Shown piece by piece: positions 15,849-24,672 of a stretch of 41,705 nt of DNA. The notes below the pieces were generated by a model. It ran no database searches. It saw only the letters and a program-made list of their open reading frames with translations, and had not been told where the DNA came from. The position numbers and the translations under genes are program-made. The stretch comes from an uncultured Lachnospiraceae bacterium (GTDB taxonomy: Bacteria > Bacillota > Clostridia > Lachnospirales > Lachnospiraceae). The stretch lies in contig CANRGP010000010.1 in assembly GCA_947630085.1 (NCBI GenBank), positions 1-41,705 on the forward strand, in the 5' to 3' direction. Position 1 is the stretch's first letter. The number at the start of each line of letters is the position of its first letter.

Positions 15849-16265
15849 TCACTTCTTCCCCAGAAGGTCACCCGGCCCGAAGGAAAGAGGAAGCACCTCC
15901 TTCAGGGGAAGATCGATGTACTCCTCCTCCGACTTGGCAACGATCACCCGGAACTGCGGTCCGCAGAATTCGCTCATGACCTGGCGGCATACGCCGCAGG
16001 GCGGGCAGAAATCCGTAATGACCCCATCCTTTCCCCCGCAGATCGCGATCGCCTCAAAATCCCTTTTCCCGTCATTGACCGCACGGATAAATGCGCTCCT
16101 TTCCGCGCAGATCGTGGGCGTATATGACGCATTCTCAATATTTACCCCCGTGTAGACCGTACCGTCGCCGCACAGAAGCGCGGCCGATACATGAAAATGC
16201 GAGTACGGCGCATACGAATTGGGAAGATTGTCAATAGCTGCCCGTATCAGTTCCCTTTTGTCCAT
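15849..16265 (-). CDS. cdd: Cytidine deaminase
   Basis: 138 residues, normal for the homotetrameric zinc enzyme that turns cytidine and deoxycytidine into (deoxy)uridine. The zinc and catalytic residues are in TICAERSA (Cys and catalytic Glu) and PPCGVCRQ (two Cys); the substrate-binding GVNIENASY is present. The ATG at 16263-16265 has AGGAGGG 5 bases upstream; a 29-residue longer frame only reads through the deoC end. The gene begins 35 bases inside deoC, so its ribosome binding site is deoC coding sequence. Confidence 0.96.
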   Translation of the reverse strand: MDKRELIRAAIDNLPNSYAPYSHFHVSAALLCGDGTVYTGVNIENASYTPTICAERSAFIRAVNDGKRDFEAIAICGGKDGVITDFCPPCGVCRQVMSEFCGPQFRVIVAKSEEEYIDLPLKEVLPLSFGPGDLLGKK

Positions 16266-16920
16266 CCTGACCCTCCTGTTTCGCCAGGCGCACCAGACGG
16301 CTGGTTCCCAGACGCGACGCGCCCAGACGGATAAACTCCTCCGCATCCGCAAAGGACGAGATCCCTCCGGCCGCCTTGATCTTTACCTCCGGGCCCACGT
16401 TGGCGGCAAACAGCTTTACGTCCTCAAAAGTAGCTCCTCCCTTGGAGAATCCCGTAGAGGTCTTGATAAAATCCGCGCCCGCTTCCGTGACGATCCTGCA
16501 CATCCGTACCTTCTCCTCGTCCGTCAGCAGACAGGTCTCAATGATCACTTTAAGGATATGATCTGCGCATACCGCCTTGACGGAGCGGATCTCCTCCAGG
16601 ATCTTCTGATCGTTCCCGTCCTTTAAATCTCCCAGGTTGATCACCATATCGATCTCATCGGCGCCGTTCTCCAGCGCGTCCTCCGTCTCGAAGACCTTGG
16701 CCGCCGTGGTGTTATACCCATTGGGAAAACCGATGACCGTGCAGACCGCCGTCCGCCCCTTTACATACTCCTTTGCCCTCGCCACATAGGACGGAGGGAT
16801 GCAGACAGACGCCGTCTGATAGGCGATCGCATCGTCGCAGAGCTGCCGGATATCCTCCCAGCGGGCCGTCTGCGCAAGCTGCGTATGATCCACAGCCTGC
16901 ATGATTTGCTTTCTCTCCAT
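16231..16920 (-). CDS. deoC: Deoxyribose-phosphate aldolase
   Basis: 229 residues. A TIM-barrel class I aldolase that cleaves 2-deoxyribose-5-phosphate to glyceraldehyde-3-phosphate and acetaldehyde. The Schiff-base lysine is in FIKTSTGFS, and the second active-site lysine in KVIIETCLL and [10 protein letters not shown] are conserved. The last dozen residues (after VRLAKQEG) are variable and are the part that overlaps cdd by 35 bases. It starts at an ATG four bases after the GNAT stop with AAGGAG inside that gene's end, so translation is probably coupled. Confidence 0.96.
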   Translation of the reverse strand: MERKQIMQAVDHTQLAQTARWEDIRQLCDDAIAYQTASVCIPPSYVARAKEYVKGRTAVCTVIGFPNGYNTTAAKVFETEDALENGADEIDMVINLGDLKDGNDQKILEEIRSVKAVCADHILKVIIETCLLTDEEKVRMCRIVTEAGADFIKTSTGFSKGGATFEDVKLFAANVGPEVKIKAAGGISSFADAEEFIRLGASRLGTSRLVRLAKQEGQDGQKGTDTGSY

Positions 16921-16924
16921 ACAT

Positions 16925-17716
16925 TCACCTCTCCTTCATATCTTTGATGCGGTAGACCTGATACTCCCGCTCAAATATGTACCCCAGTTTTTCCGCAAGA
17001 CCCACCGACTGCAGATTGACCGCGTCCCAGTTGGGGGTAATGCCCTTTTCCAGGCTTTCCAGAAGGAACGCGGACGCGCAGGCCAGCGCAAGCCCCTTCC
17101 TCCGAAAGTCCTTTCTCGTATCCACCTCGATCTCCATCATCCCTTCGCTGACGCCGTAGCAGGAGCATCCGGAAACCATTTCCCGGCCGTTAAGGGCCGC
17201 ATAGCCGAATCCGTATCTCATAAAATGCTCCGGCGTATCGAAATTGGAGCACAGGTCGCGGCTCCACTCCTCCTTGAGCGCCAGATGGTACAGGCGTTCG
17301 TCGAAGCGCCGGATCCGGATCCCCTTCGGCACGGATTTAATATTCTCCTTCAGCTGCGGAATGTCAAAATGATGTTCGTCCTTGCGCAGGGCATAGCGGC
17401 TGTGGCTTCTGATCTGCGCCGGGAACTGATCCTCCAGCCAGTCGGCCCAAAGCTCATTCTGCGGATACAGGAAAGCCGTCTCCGCCGTCTCAAAAATCTG
17501 CCCCTTCAGATCAAGCGCCCCTTCTCCCTTCGGGGGGATCCCGATCAGGTAGGCAAAATCTCCTACCACCACCAGGCAGTATGAAGAATTGTCAAGCTTC
17601 GGCACAAATACGCGCCCGATCGTCCCTTCGGCCGCTCCCCTAAGGAGCACATCCCTGCTCCCCTCGCAAAGCCTGCGGATGCTCTGGCGCTTTTCCCTTC
17701 CAAGTTCGATCATCAT
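16925..17716 (-). CDS. GNAT_acetyltran (ZmaR-like) acetyltransferase
   Basis: 263 residues. The C-terminal half is a GNAT fold with the acetyl-CoA motif [18 protein letters not shown] (Q/R-x-x-G/A type), and the N-terminal half contains the helical region typical of the family that includes zwittermicin A resistance protein ZmaR. The acceptor substrate is unknown. The start is placed at the ATG pair 17711-17716, after GGGGG; the frame extends 24 residues further upstream but only through a strong hairpin. First gene of the deoC-cdd-pdp unit, which is an uncommon partner for nucleoside salvage. Confidence 0.8.
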   Translation of the reverse strand: MMIELGREKRQSIRRLCEGSRDVLLRGAAEGTIGRVFVPKLDNSSYCLVVVGDFAYLIGIPPKGEGALDLKGQIFETAETAFLYPQNELWADWLEDQFPAQIRSHSRYALRKDEHHFDIPQLKENIKSVPKGIRIRRFDERLYHLALKEEWSRDLCSNFDTPEHFMRYGFGYAALNGREMVSGCSCYGVSEGMMEIEVDTRKDFRRKGLALACASAFLLESLEKGITPNWDAVNLQSVGLAEKLGYIFEREYQVYRIKDMKER

Positions 17717-17805
17717 ACAGAGGCCCCCTTTCGTTTTCCGGGGCAATGATGCTCCTGCCTCCATGCAAGCATGAAACAGGAGCATCACCGCTTTTGCTTA
17801 TTATA
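17717..17805 (-). promoter_or_regulatory. Promoter and structured leader of the nucleoside operon
   Basis: A perfect -10 box TATAAT (minus strand of 17800-17805) has only a weak -35. The roughly 77-base leader contains a strong hairpin: 10-base arms (17748-17757 and 17777-17786) enclosing a second pairing CATGC/GCATG (17762-17766 and 17769-17773). Between it and the start codon, CCCC (about 17739-17742) can pair with the GGGG of the ribosome binding site (about 17724-17727), which could mask it. No known riboswitch family is recognised. Confidence 0.5.
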
Positions 17806-17851
17806 ACACAAACTTTTGAAAAAAGCCACAGAATCAGACAAAAAAGCGCGA

Positions 17852-19069
17852 TCAGAACGCCCCCGTGGATTTCACGACCTTGGGACGGTATCCGGCGTCG
17901 TTCAGGGCCTCAACGATCTCCTCCTTGTGCTCCGTCCCGTAAGCCTCCAGAGTGATCCTGAGCTCCACCGCCGCGCTGCGGTTGATGCTGATAAACTGGT
18001 TATGCTCCAGCTTGATCACATTGCCCTGCTTTTCCGCCAGGAGCGCGGATACCTTCGCCAGCTCACCGGGTTTATCCGGGAGAAGGACCGACACGGTAAA
18101 CACCCGGTCTCTCTGGATCAGTCCGTGCTGAACGATGGAGGCCATCGTGATCACGTCCATATTTCCTCCGCTTAAAATGGACACGACCTTTTTCTTCTTC
18201 ACATCCAGATGCTTCAGGGCCGCTACCGACAGAAGCCCCGAATTTTCCACGATCATCTTGTGGTTCTCCACCATATCCAGAAACGCCACGATCAGCTCGT
18301 TGTCCTCCACGGTAATGATGTCATCGATGTTTTTCTGGATGTAGGGGAATATCTTCTCGCCGGGGCATTTGACCGCCGTGCCGTCGGCAATGGTGCTGAC
18401 CTTATCCAGCGCCACCACATGGCCGGCCTTTAAGGATTCCTGCATACAGTTGGCTCCCGCAGGTTCCACGCCGATGACCCGGATCTTGGGATTCAGCAGC
18501 TTGGCAAGCGTGGATACCCCTGCGGCCAGACCTCCCCCGCCGATGGGAACCAGGATATAATCCACGGTCGGGAGCTCCTTTATGATCTCCATCGCAATGG
18601 TTCCCTGCCCGGTAGCCACCGCCAGGTCGTCAAAGGGATGAACGAATGTCTGCCCCTCATTCTGGGCAATGCGGAGCGCCTCCGCGCAGGCTTCGTCAAA
18701 GATATCTCCTGCAAGCACCACGCGTGCCCCGTAGCTCTTGGTGCGGTTCAGCTTAATGAGCGGCGTGGATGTGGGCATTACGATCGTAGCGGGAACACCG
18801 GCAAGCTTGGCGGCATACGCCACTCCCTGGGCATGGTTCCCCGCGGAGGCGGTGATCAGCCCCTTCTCTTTCTCCTGCCGGGACAGGGTACTGATCTTAT
18901 AGTAGGCGCCGCGGATCTTGTAGGCTCCCGTATACTGCATATTCTCCGGCTTAAAATAGACCTTGTTCCCGGTCATTCCGGAATAATACTCGCTGTATAC
19001 CAGTTTTGTCTCCTGGATCACACGGCCGACCGTCTCTGTGGCTTCCTCAAAGCTCTCAAGTGTCATCAT
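17852..19069 (-). CDS. ilvA: Threonine ammonia-lyase with ACT domain
   Basis: 405 residues. PLP enzyme converting L-threonine to 2-oxobutanoate and ammonia. The Schiff-base lysine is in YKIRGAYYK, the PLP phosphate loop is GGGGLAAG and SAGNHAQG is present. Residues about 325-405 are one ACT domain (RVFTVSVLLPDKPGEL), the arrangement of the short form found in many Clostridia. Whether it is the isoleucine-biosynthetic enzyme or a catabolic, fermentation-linked one cannot be decided from sequence; no ilv genes are adjacent. The ATG at 19069 follows GAGGAG; a second ATG is the next codon. It lies 68 bases after ftsY with a stem-loop between. Confidence 0.93.
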   Translation of the reverse strand: MMTLESFEEATETVGRVIQETKLVYSEYYSGMTGNKVYFKPENMQYTGAYKIRGAYYKISTLSRQEKEKGLITASAGNHAQGVAYAAKLAGVPATIVMPTSTPLIKLNRTKSYGARVVLAGDIFDEACAEALRIAQNEGQTFVHPFDDLAVATGQGTIAMEIIKELPTVDYILVPIGGGGLAAGVSTLAKLLNPKIRVIGVEPAGANCMQESLKAGHVVALDKVSTIADGTAVKCPGEKIFPYIQKNIDDIITVEDNELIVAFLDMVENHKMIVENSGLLSVAALKHLDVKKKKVVSILSGGNMDVITMASIVQHGLIQRDRVFTVSVLLPDKPGELAKVSALLAEKQGNVIKLEHNQFISINRSAAVELRITLEAYGTEHKEEIVEALNDAGYRPKVVKSTGAF

Positions 19070-19099
19070 GGCTTTTGTCTCCTCGTTTTTATATTGTGT

Positions 19100-19119
19100 G
19101 CCCCGCCTTGAAGCGGAGC
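19100..19119 (-). other. Stem-loop between ftsY and ilvA
   Basis: Seven-base stem (19100-19106 with 19113-19119, one G-U pair on the minus-strand RNA). On the minus strand no T-run follows, so it is at best a weak terminator or a 3'-end stabiliser of ftsY; a T-run does follow on the plus strand, where no gene ends. Confidence 0.3.
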
Positions 19120-19137
19120 TTTTTGTTGACTGGTCCG

Positions 19138-20061
19138 TCAGGAAAACAGGGCGTTGATAAACTGATCCGCATCAAATTTCTGCAGATCGTCGATCTTTTC
19201 CCCGATCCCGATATATTTCACCGGGATCCCCAGCTCAGACTGGATCGCCACAGCGATGCCTCCTTTGGCGGTACCGTCCAGCTTGGTCAGGATGATGCCG
19301 GTCACATCCGCCACTTCCATAAACTGCCTGGCCTGGGCAAGAGCGTTCTGCCCTGTGGTCCCATCGAGCACCACCAGCGTCTCCCGGTAGGTATTGGGAT
19401 ATTCCCGCGTTATGACCCTGTCGATCTTGCGCAGCTCCTCCATCAGGTTCTTTTTGTTGTGGAGCCGCCCCGCCGTATCGCAGATCAGTACATCCGCGTT
19501 CCTGGCTTTGGCAGCCGAAATGGCGTCGTAGACTACAGCCGCCGGATCCGCGCCCTCATGCTGGGCCACAATGTCCACGCCGGCCCGGTCGGCCCACTCC
19601 GTGAGCTGCTCAATCGCCGCCGCCCGGAACGTGTCGGCGGCTGCCAGGATCACCTTTCTCCCCTGGTCTTTAAGCTGTCCGGCCAGTTTCCCGATCGAGG
19701 TGGTCTTGCCGACGCCGTTGACCCCGATGACCAGAACCACCGAATGGCGTTTTTCAAAGTCATATGCGTTCTCTCCGAGGTACATCTGCCGTTTCAGGCT
19801 GTCCATCAGAAGCTGGCGGCATTCCCCCGGCTGCGTGATGTGGAGCTCCCTGACCTTGTTCCGCAGTTCGTCCATGACCTTCATGGTGGTCGCGATCCCC
19901 AGATCTCCCATGATCAGGGTTTCCTCCAGCTCCTCGTAGAAGTCGTCGTCGATGGCCGAAAACCCGCCGAAGATAGCGTCCATGCCGGAAACGATGGTTT
20001 CCCTTGTCTTCTGAAGCCCCGCTACCAGCCTTCCGAAAAATCCTTTCTTCTCCTCTGCCAT
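19138..20061 (-). CDS. ftsY: Signal recognition particle receptor FtsY
   Basis: 307 residues, short because it lacks the long acidic A domain of E. coli FtsY. The NG GTPase domain is complete: [10 protein letters not shown] (P-loop, about 113-122), [20 protein letters not shown] and [10 protein letters not shown], with the closing [11 protein letters not shown]. It docks SRP-ribosome complexes at the membrane for co-translational insertion; the N-terminal amphipathic stretch [13 protein letters not shown] is the likely membrane contact. AGGAGG lies 5 bases before the ATG. It follows smc by 24 bases, the order rnc-smc-ftsY known from many Firmicutes. Confidence 0.97.
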   Translation of the reverse strand: MAEEKKGFFGRLVAGLQKTRETIVSGMDAIFGGFSAIDDDFYEELEETLIMGDLGIATTMKVMDELRNKVRELHITQPGECRQLLMDSLKRQMYLGENAYDFEKRHSVVLVIGVNGVGKTTSIGKLAGQLKDQGRKVILAAADTFRAAAIEQLTEWADRAGVDIVAQHEGADPAAVVYDAISAAKARNADVLICDTAGRLHNKKNLMEELRKIDRVITREYPNTYRETLVVLDGTTGQNALAQARQFMEVADVTGIILTKLDGTAKGGIAVAIQSELGIPVKYIGIGEKIDDLQKFDADQFINALFS

Positions 20062-20085
20062 TGCTGCCTCCTGTAATGATCTGTT

Positions 20086-23000
20086 CTATGCGTCCAGGGA
20101 TTCCTCGATCAGATTGACCGATACCAGCGTGGAAACCCCCTTCTCCTGCATGGTGATGCCGTACAGCCTGTCGGCGCTGACCATGGTTCCTCTTCTGTGG
20201 GTAATGACGATAAACTGCGTGTTTTTCGTCAGCTTATGCAGATACTTCGCGAACCGCTCCACATTGGAATCGTCGAGAGCGGCCTCGATCTCGTCCAGGA
20301 GACAGAAAGGCGACGGCTTCAGGTTCTGGATGGCAAACAGCAGGGAGATGGCCGTAAGCGCCTTCTCTCCCCCCGAAAGCTGCATCATATTCTGCAGCTT
20401 CTTCCCGGGCGGCTGGGCAATGATCTGAATCCCCGCTTCCAGAATGTCCTCTGACTCCACAAGTTCAAGGGTCCCGTGTCCTCCCCCGAACAGCTCTCTG
20501 AACACCTTGTCGAATTCCAGGCGGATGTCCTTGAATTTTTCGGAAAACTGTTTCCGCATCCCGTCATCCAGCTCGGAAATGATCTTCCGGAGCATCTCCT
20601 CCGCGTTCCGGAGATCCTCATACTGCGTCCTGGTGAACTCATACCGTTCGGAGATCTCCTTGTAATCTTCAATGGCGTTTACGTTCACATTTCCCAGGCC
20701 GCGGATCCCCGCCTTCAGCTGTTCGGTTCTTTTTCGCATCTCGGGGACCGAACAAAGATCCGGATCCCGCAGCGCCTCCGCCGCGGAGAGCGTGAGCTCA
20801 TATTCGTTCCACATATACTCCGTCTGCCGGTCGAGCCTCTCGTTCAGTTTCTCCTGCTGGGACTGGATCCGGAACTGATCTTTATCCAGCTGGGAAATGC
20901 GGGCGGACAGCTCCTCCCGTTTTTCAAACAGGCTCTTCCGGCCCGCGCTCTTCTCGTCCCGGGCGGCGGAAAGCGTCTCGATCTCCCCGTCCAGGCCGCT
21001 CATATTTTCTTTGGATGCCCGGATATGCTCCTTCAGTTCCCCGATCTCCCGGTTCTTTTCGGCGATCACGGCTCCCGTGTCATGGCTCCCCGATCTGAGC
21101 TCTTCCTCCTCCTGCGTGAGCCTGCGGATCTCATCCCGGACCCTCTCGGCATTCTCGTCTATAAAGCTGCATTTCTGGGAAAGGTTTGCCGCCTCCAGGC
21201 GGATGCCGGAAAGCTTCTCCGCAAGCTCCTCTCTCCGGGCCCGCATTTCCTCGAGACGGATCCCCATCCCGTCGATTTCCTTCTCCGCCTGCCCGTTGGC
21301 TTCCTCCAGCCCCTGCACATCCGTCAAAAGCCGGGACTGGTTGCCTCGCAGATCCCGGACCTGTTCATCGAGCTGTTCGTTCTCTACCGTCAGGTCGCGG
21401 GCCGATTCCGAAATGTCCTGTATCTTGTCCTCCAGCTGGGCAATGTTCATCTGCGCCGTATTCCGAAGCAGATACGCCTTCTGCAGTTCCTCACGGAGCC
21501 CCTTCAGCTCCTCCTGCTTTCCTTCCAGAAGGGCCTCGTTTTGGGACAGATCCTTCTCCAGCTCCCGTACCTGCTCCCGGAGCGCCTCATTCCGTCCTTC
21601 AAGCTCCTCGATCTCTCTCCGGCGTCCCAACAGATTGCTGCTGTTCTTAAACGCGCCGCCGGTCATGGAACCCCCTGCGCTGAGCAGCTCACCCTCCAGC
21701 GTAACGATCCGCAGCGAATGCCGGAATTTGCGCGCCAGGGCAATGGCATGGTCGATCTGATCCACAACGACCACACGCCCCAGCAGATATCCGGCAAGGC
21801 CCCGGTACTGCTCCTGCGTCTCCACCAGGTCGCTGGCAAGTCCCAGCACGCCCGGCTCTTTCAGGGCCGCGGGTTCCCCGAATCCTCCGCTCCTGCCGAT
21901 GCTGTCCAGGGGAAGGAAGGTGGCTCGCCCATAGCGGTTCTTTTTCAGGAACTCGATCAGCTTCTTGGCCGTGGTTTCCGTGTCGGTAACGATATTCTGG
22001 ATGCTTCCTCCCAGCGCCGTCTCGATCGCAGTCTCATATTCCTTCTTCGTAGCGATCAGATCGGCGACTACTCCGTGTACGCCTTTTATCCGGTCGCGCA
22101 TATCCATAACCCGGCGGATGCTCCCGCCGTATCCGTCATATCTCTCGGCCAGATTGCGCAGCGATTCCAGCCTGGTCCCGACCACCCTCTGCTCCTGCTG
22201 CTTCTCGCTGAGCTTCTGCGCCAGTATCCGGCCGTTCCCTGTATATTCGTCGATCTGCCCGCTGCAGTCGTCTTCGCGCGCAAGGAGCGACGCAAGCCCC
22301 TCCTCGATCGCGGCCAGCTCCTCGCGTGCCGCCTGGCGGAGTTCCTCCTGGGATGCCTGATCGCTCCGTATCCGGATAAGCTTCTGGCTGACCTCGCTTC
22401 GCCGCACCTGAACCTGCTCCAGCATGGTCGTATAATGCTGCTGCCTGGCCGTGAGAGAAGCCCTCTCGTTCAGGTTGGTGATGATGCTCGCCTTGCTGCC
22501 CTCGATCCGGGCGTCCAGCATCATGATCTGCTCGTCCATCTGCCGCAGCTCATCCTCGGCATCCGCCTGCTTCTTCCGGCTCGCTTCGGCCTGTTCTCCT
22601 ATCTGCTCCCGCTCATTCCGGTAAGCGGCGATCTGTCTGTTTTTTTCCTGCGTGTCCCTGGCGACGGCCTGCATCCTCTGATCCAGGTGTTCCGCGTTCA
22701 GCTCCTCCGCGCGGATCTGCTCCAGAAGCACGTTGATCTGTCCCTCCAGATTCCCCTGGAGGATATGCTCCATATTCCGCTTATTCCTGCTCTCCTCGAT
22801 CCGCCCCTCCAGCTGCGCGATCTCCTCGTCCAGCTTTTCATAGGTGGCAAGGATCTGGCCGGATTCCTGACGGGTCTGCTCCAGATCGGCGCTCACGATA
22901 CTCTCTTTCTCCGCGGCATCCTGAAGCTGGATCCGGATCGCTTCCGCATCATTGAGAAAGAGGTTCGCCTCCTGCACCTTCAGCTCATCCCTCAGTCTCA

Positions 23001-23646
23001 GATACTCTCTCGCCGTCTCCGACTGCTTTTTAAGCGGGCCGACCTGCCGTTCCAGCTCCGCCAGAATATCCGCGAGGCGCAGCATATTCTGCTGTTCGTC
23101 CTCGAGCTTCTTCTGGGTGATGTTTTTTCTTCTCTTAAATTTGACGATTCCGGCAGCCTCATCAAAGAGCTCGCGCCTGTCCTCCGGCTTGCTGCTCAGG
23201 ATCCGGTCGATCTGCCCCTGGCCGATGATGGAATATCCTTCTTTTCCGATGCCCGTGTCATAAAACATCTCGTTGATGTCCTTGAGTCTGCAGGCGCTTC
23301 CGTTGATCAGATATTCGCTCTCCCCCGAGCGGTAGATGCGCCTGGCTACGGTCACCTGATCGTAATCAATCGCCAGCTGCCGGTCGGCGTTGTCCAGCGT
23401 GATCGCCACGTAGGCGAATCCCTGGGGCTTTCTCAGCTCGGTCCCGGCAAAAATCACATCCTGCATACTGGCGCCCCGCAGCTGCTTGATCCTCTGCTCC
23501 CCAAGCACCCAGCGGACCGCGTCCGCCACGTTGGATTTGCCGCTTCCGTTCGGCCCCACGATGCCCGTGATCCCGTTATGGAATTCAAACACGATTTTGT
23601 TGGCGAAGGACTTAAAGCCCTGCACCTCGATACTTTTCAGATACAT
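20086..23646 (-). CDS. smc: Chromosome segregation protein SMC
   Basis: 1186 residues, full length. Walker A GPNGSGKSN at 31-39, long coiled coils (about 165-500 and 670-1020), a hinge at about 515-660 with a Gly-rich segment (SAGGSMTGGAF), then the signature LSGGEKALTA near 1090 and Walker B PFCLLDEIEAALDD near 1113-1126. With ScpA and ScpB it forms the loop-extruding condensin that individualises sister origins. Its ATG lies 10 bases inside the end of rnc with AGGTGA upstream, so translation is coupled to rnc. The coiled-coil parts are rich in Glu, Gln and Arg as expected. Confidence 0.98.
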   Translation of the reverse strand: MYLKSIEVQGFKSFANKIVFEFHNGITGIVGPNGSGKSNVADAVRWVLGEQRIKQLRGASMQDVIFAGTELRKPQGFAYVAITLDNADRQLAIDYDQVTVARRIYRSGESEYLINGSACRLKDINEMFYDTGIGKEGYSIIGQGQIDRILSSKPEDRRELFDEAAGIVKFKRRKNITQKKLEDEQQNMLRLADILAELERQVGPLKKQSETAREYLRLRDELKVQEANLFLNDAEAIRIQLQDAAEKESIVSADLEQTRQESGQILATYEKLDEEIAQLEGRIEESRNKRNMEHILQGNLEGQINVLLEQIRAEELNAEHLDQRMQAVARDTQEKNRQIAAYRNEREQIGEQAEASRKKQADAEDELRQMDEQIMMLDARIEGSKASIITNLNERASLTARQQHYTTMLEQVQVRRSEVSQKLIRIRSDQASQEELRQAAREELAAIEEGLASLLAREDDCSGQIDEYTGNGRILAQKLSEKQQEQRVVGTRLESLRNLAERYDGYGGSIRRVMDMRDRIKGVHGVVADLIATKKEYETAIETALGGSIQNIVTDTETTAKKLIEFLKKNRYGRATFLPLDSIGRSGGFGEPAALKEPGVLGLASDLVETQEQYRGLAGYLLGRVVVVDQIDHAIALARKFRHSLRIVTLEGELLSAGGSMTGGAFKNSSNLLGRRREIEELEGRNEALREQVRELEKDLSQNEALLEGKQEELKGLREELQKAYLLRNTAQMNIAQLEDKIQDISESARDLTVENEQLDEQVRDLRGNQSRLLTDVQGLEEANGQAEKEIDGMGIRLEEMRARREELAEKLSGIRLEAANLSQKCSFIDENAERVRDEIRRLTQEEEELRSGSHDTGAVIAEKNREIGELKEHIRASKENMSGLDGEIETLSAARDEKSAGRKSLFEKREELSARISQLDKDQFRIQSQQEKLNERLDRQTEYMWNEYELTLSAAEALRDPDLCSVPEMRKRTEQLKAGIRGLGNVNVNAIEDYKEISERYEFTRTQYEDLRNAEEMLRKIISELDDGMRKQFSEKFKDIRLEFDKVFRELFGGGHGTLELVESEDILEAGIQIIAQPPGKKLQNMMQLSGGEKALTAISLLFAIQNLKPSPFCLLDEIEAALDDSNVERFAKYLHKLTKNTQFIVITHRRGTMVSADRLYGITMQEKGVSTLVSVNLIEESLDA

Positions 23647-24347
23647 GAGTCACCTGCCTGCATATTCTTCCGTCCTATAATGGCTCTGTAGGCAGCCATC
23701 GCCTCCGCGGCTTTTTTGGTGCGCCCGCGGCCTCTCCCCACTTCCCGGGAGCCGATCATTGCCCGCACCTCAAAGATCTTATTGTGATCCGGGCCCTCCT
23801 CCCGAAGGAGCTCATACCACAGGCTCTCCCCGCTCTCATCCGACTGTACCATCTCCTGTAAAATAGTCTTGCTATCATAAAAGAGCTGCTTGTGCTCGAT
23901 GTCGTTGAGAACAAACCGATGAATAAACTCCTTTGCACTAGCAAAACCACCATCCAGATAGACGGCTCCGATCAGTGCCTCCATCGCGTCCGATACGACG
24001 GACGGACGGGTACGTCCCCCTGTAGATTCCTCCCCTTTTCCGAGAAGAAGATATTCTCCCAGCTCCAGATCCTCCGCGCACAGCGCAAGCGTGGCCTCGC
24101 ACACGATGCTCGCCCGGATCTTGGTCATCTCGCCTTCCGGCCTTTCGCTGTCGCTTCTGTACAGATAATCGCTGCACACCAGTTCCAGGACCGCGTCGCC
24201 GAGAAATTCCAGCCGCTCATTGCAGCCGGATTTGGCAAGCCGGTGTTCATTGGCGTAGGAGCTGTGTGTGAGCGCCCTGCAAAACAGGTCCTTGTCCCGA
24301 AAATCGTAACCTATCTTCTTTTCCAGTTCGCCAACGTCTCTGTTCAT
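23637..24347 (-). CDS. rnc: Ribonuclease III
   Basis: 236 residues. The catalytic signature NERLEFLGDAVLE is near 43-55 and the second acidic site is in SDAMEALIGAVYLDGG; residues about 160-228 form the double-stranded-RNA-binding domain, ending in GRTKKAAEAMAAYRAI. It processes rRNA precursors and structured mRNAs. GGAGGAG precedes the ATG. It follows acpP, with a 33-base hairpin in the gap, and overlaps smc by 10 bases. Confidence 0.97.
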   Translation of the reverse strand: MNRDVGELEKKIGYDFRDKDLFCRALTHSSYANEHRLAKSGCNERLEFLGDAVLELVCSDYLYRSDSERPEGEMTKIRASIVCEATLALCAEDLELGEYLLLGKGEESTGGRTRPSVVSDAMEALIGAVYLDGGFASAKEFIHRFVLNDIEHKQLFYDSKTILQEMVQSDESGESLWYELLREEGPDHNKIFEVRAMIGSREVGRGRGRTKKAAEAMAAYRAIIGRKNMQAGDSCI

Positions 24348-24370
24348 CTGTCTCCTCCAATAACATTTAA

Positions 24371-24403
24371 GCGCTGCGCGCGGAATCCCCGCCTTCGCAG
24401 CGC
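24371..24403 (-). other. Hairpin between acpP and rnc
   Basis: Eight-base arms GCGCTGCG (24371-24378) and CGCAGCGC (24396-24403), with an inner GCGG/CCGC pairing. No T-run follows on the minus strand. It may trim or protect acpP mRNA, damp read-through into rnc, or be a processing site for RNase III itself. Confidence 0.5.
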
Positions 24404-24419
24404 CCGAATGTCTCTGCCG

Positions 24420-24650
24420 TCAGTTCAGCGAATTCTTGATCTGCTCCACAGCGTCGCCGACAGTCACAATATGCTCAACCGCTTCCTGGGGAATCTCGAT
24501 ATCAAATTCTTCCTCAATCCCCATGATGATCTGGAAAACATCCAGAGAATCCGCGCCGAGATCGTCCACAAAGGTAGTGGTCATGGTGATGTCGTCGGCA
24601 TCCACATTCAATACTTCCGCAATAATGCTCTGCAACTTCTCAAATTCCAT
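24420..24650 (-). CDS. acpP: Acyl carrier protein
   Basis: 76 residues, acidic, all helical. The phosphopantetheine attachment serine is in LGADSLD (near 35), and the helix II sequence [16 protein letters not shown] is typical. It carries growing acyl chains in type II fatty-acid synthesis. AAAGGAG lies 7 bases before the ATG. It follows plsX by 22 bases, and plsX uses acyl-ACP as its substrate. Confidence 0.98.
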   Translation of the reverse strand: MEFEKLQSIIAEVLNVDADDITMTTTFVDDLGADSLDVFQIIMGIEEEFDIEIPQEAVEHIVTVGDAVEQIKNSLN

Positions 24651-24672
24651 TTTGACTCTCCTTTCTCCCTTT

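Noticed and set aside
20476-23691. Open frame of more than 1000 codons on the plus strand opposite smc
   Set aside because: It mirrors the smc codons, has no family motifs and no ribosome binding site; long antisense frames are expected in GC-rich genes with strong third-position bias.
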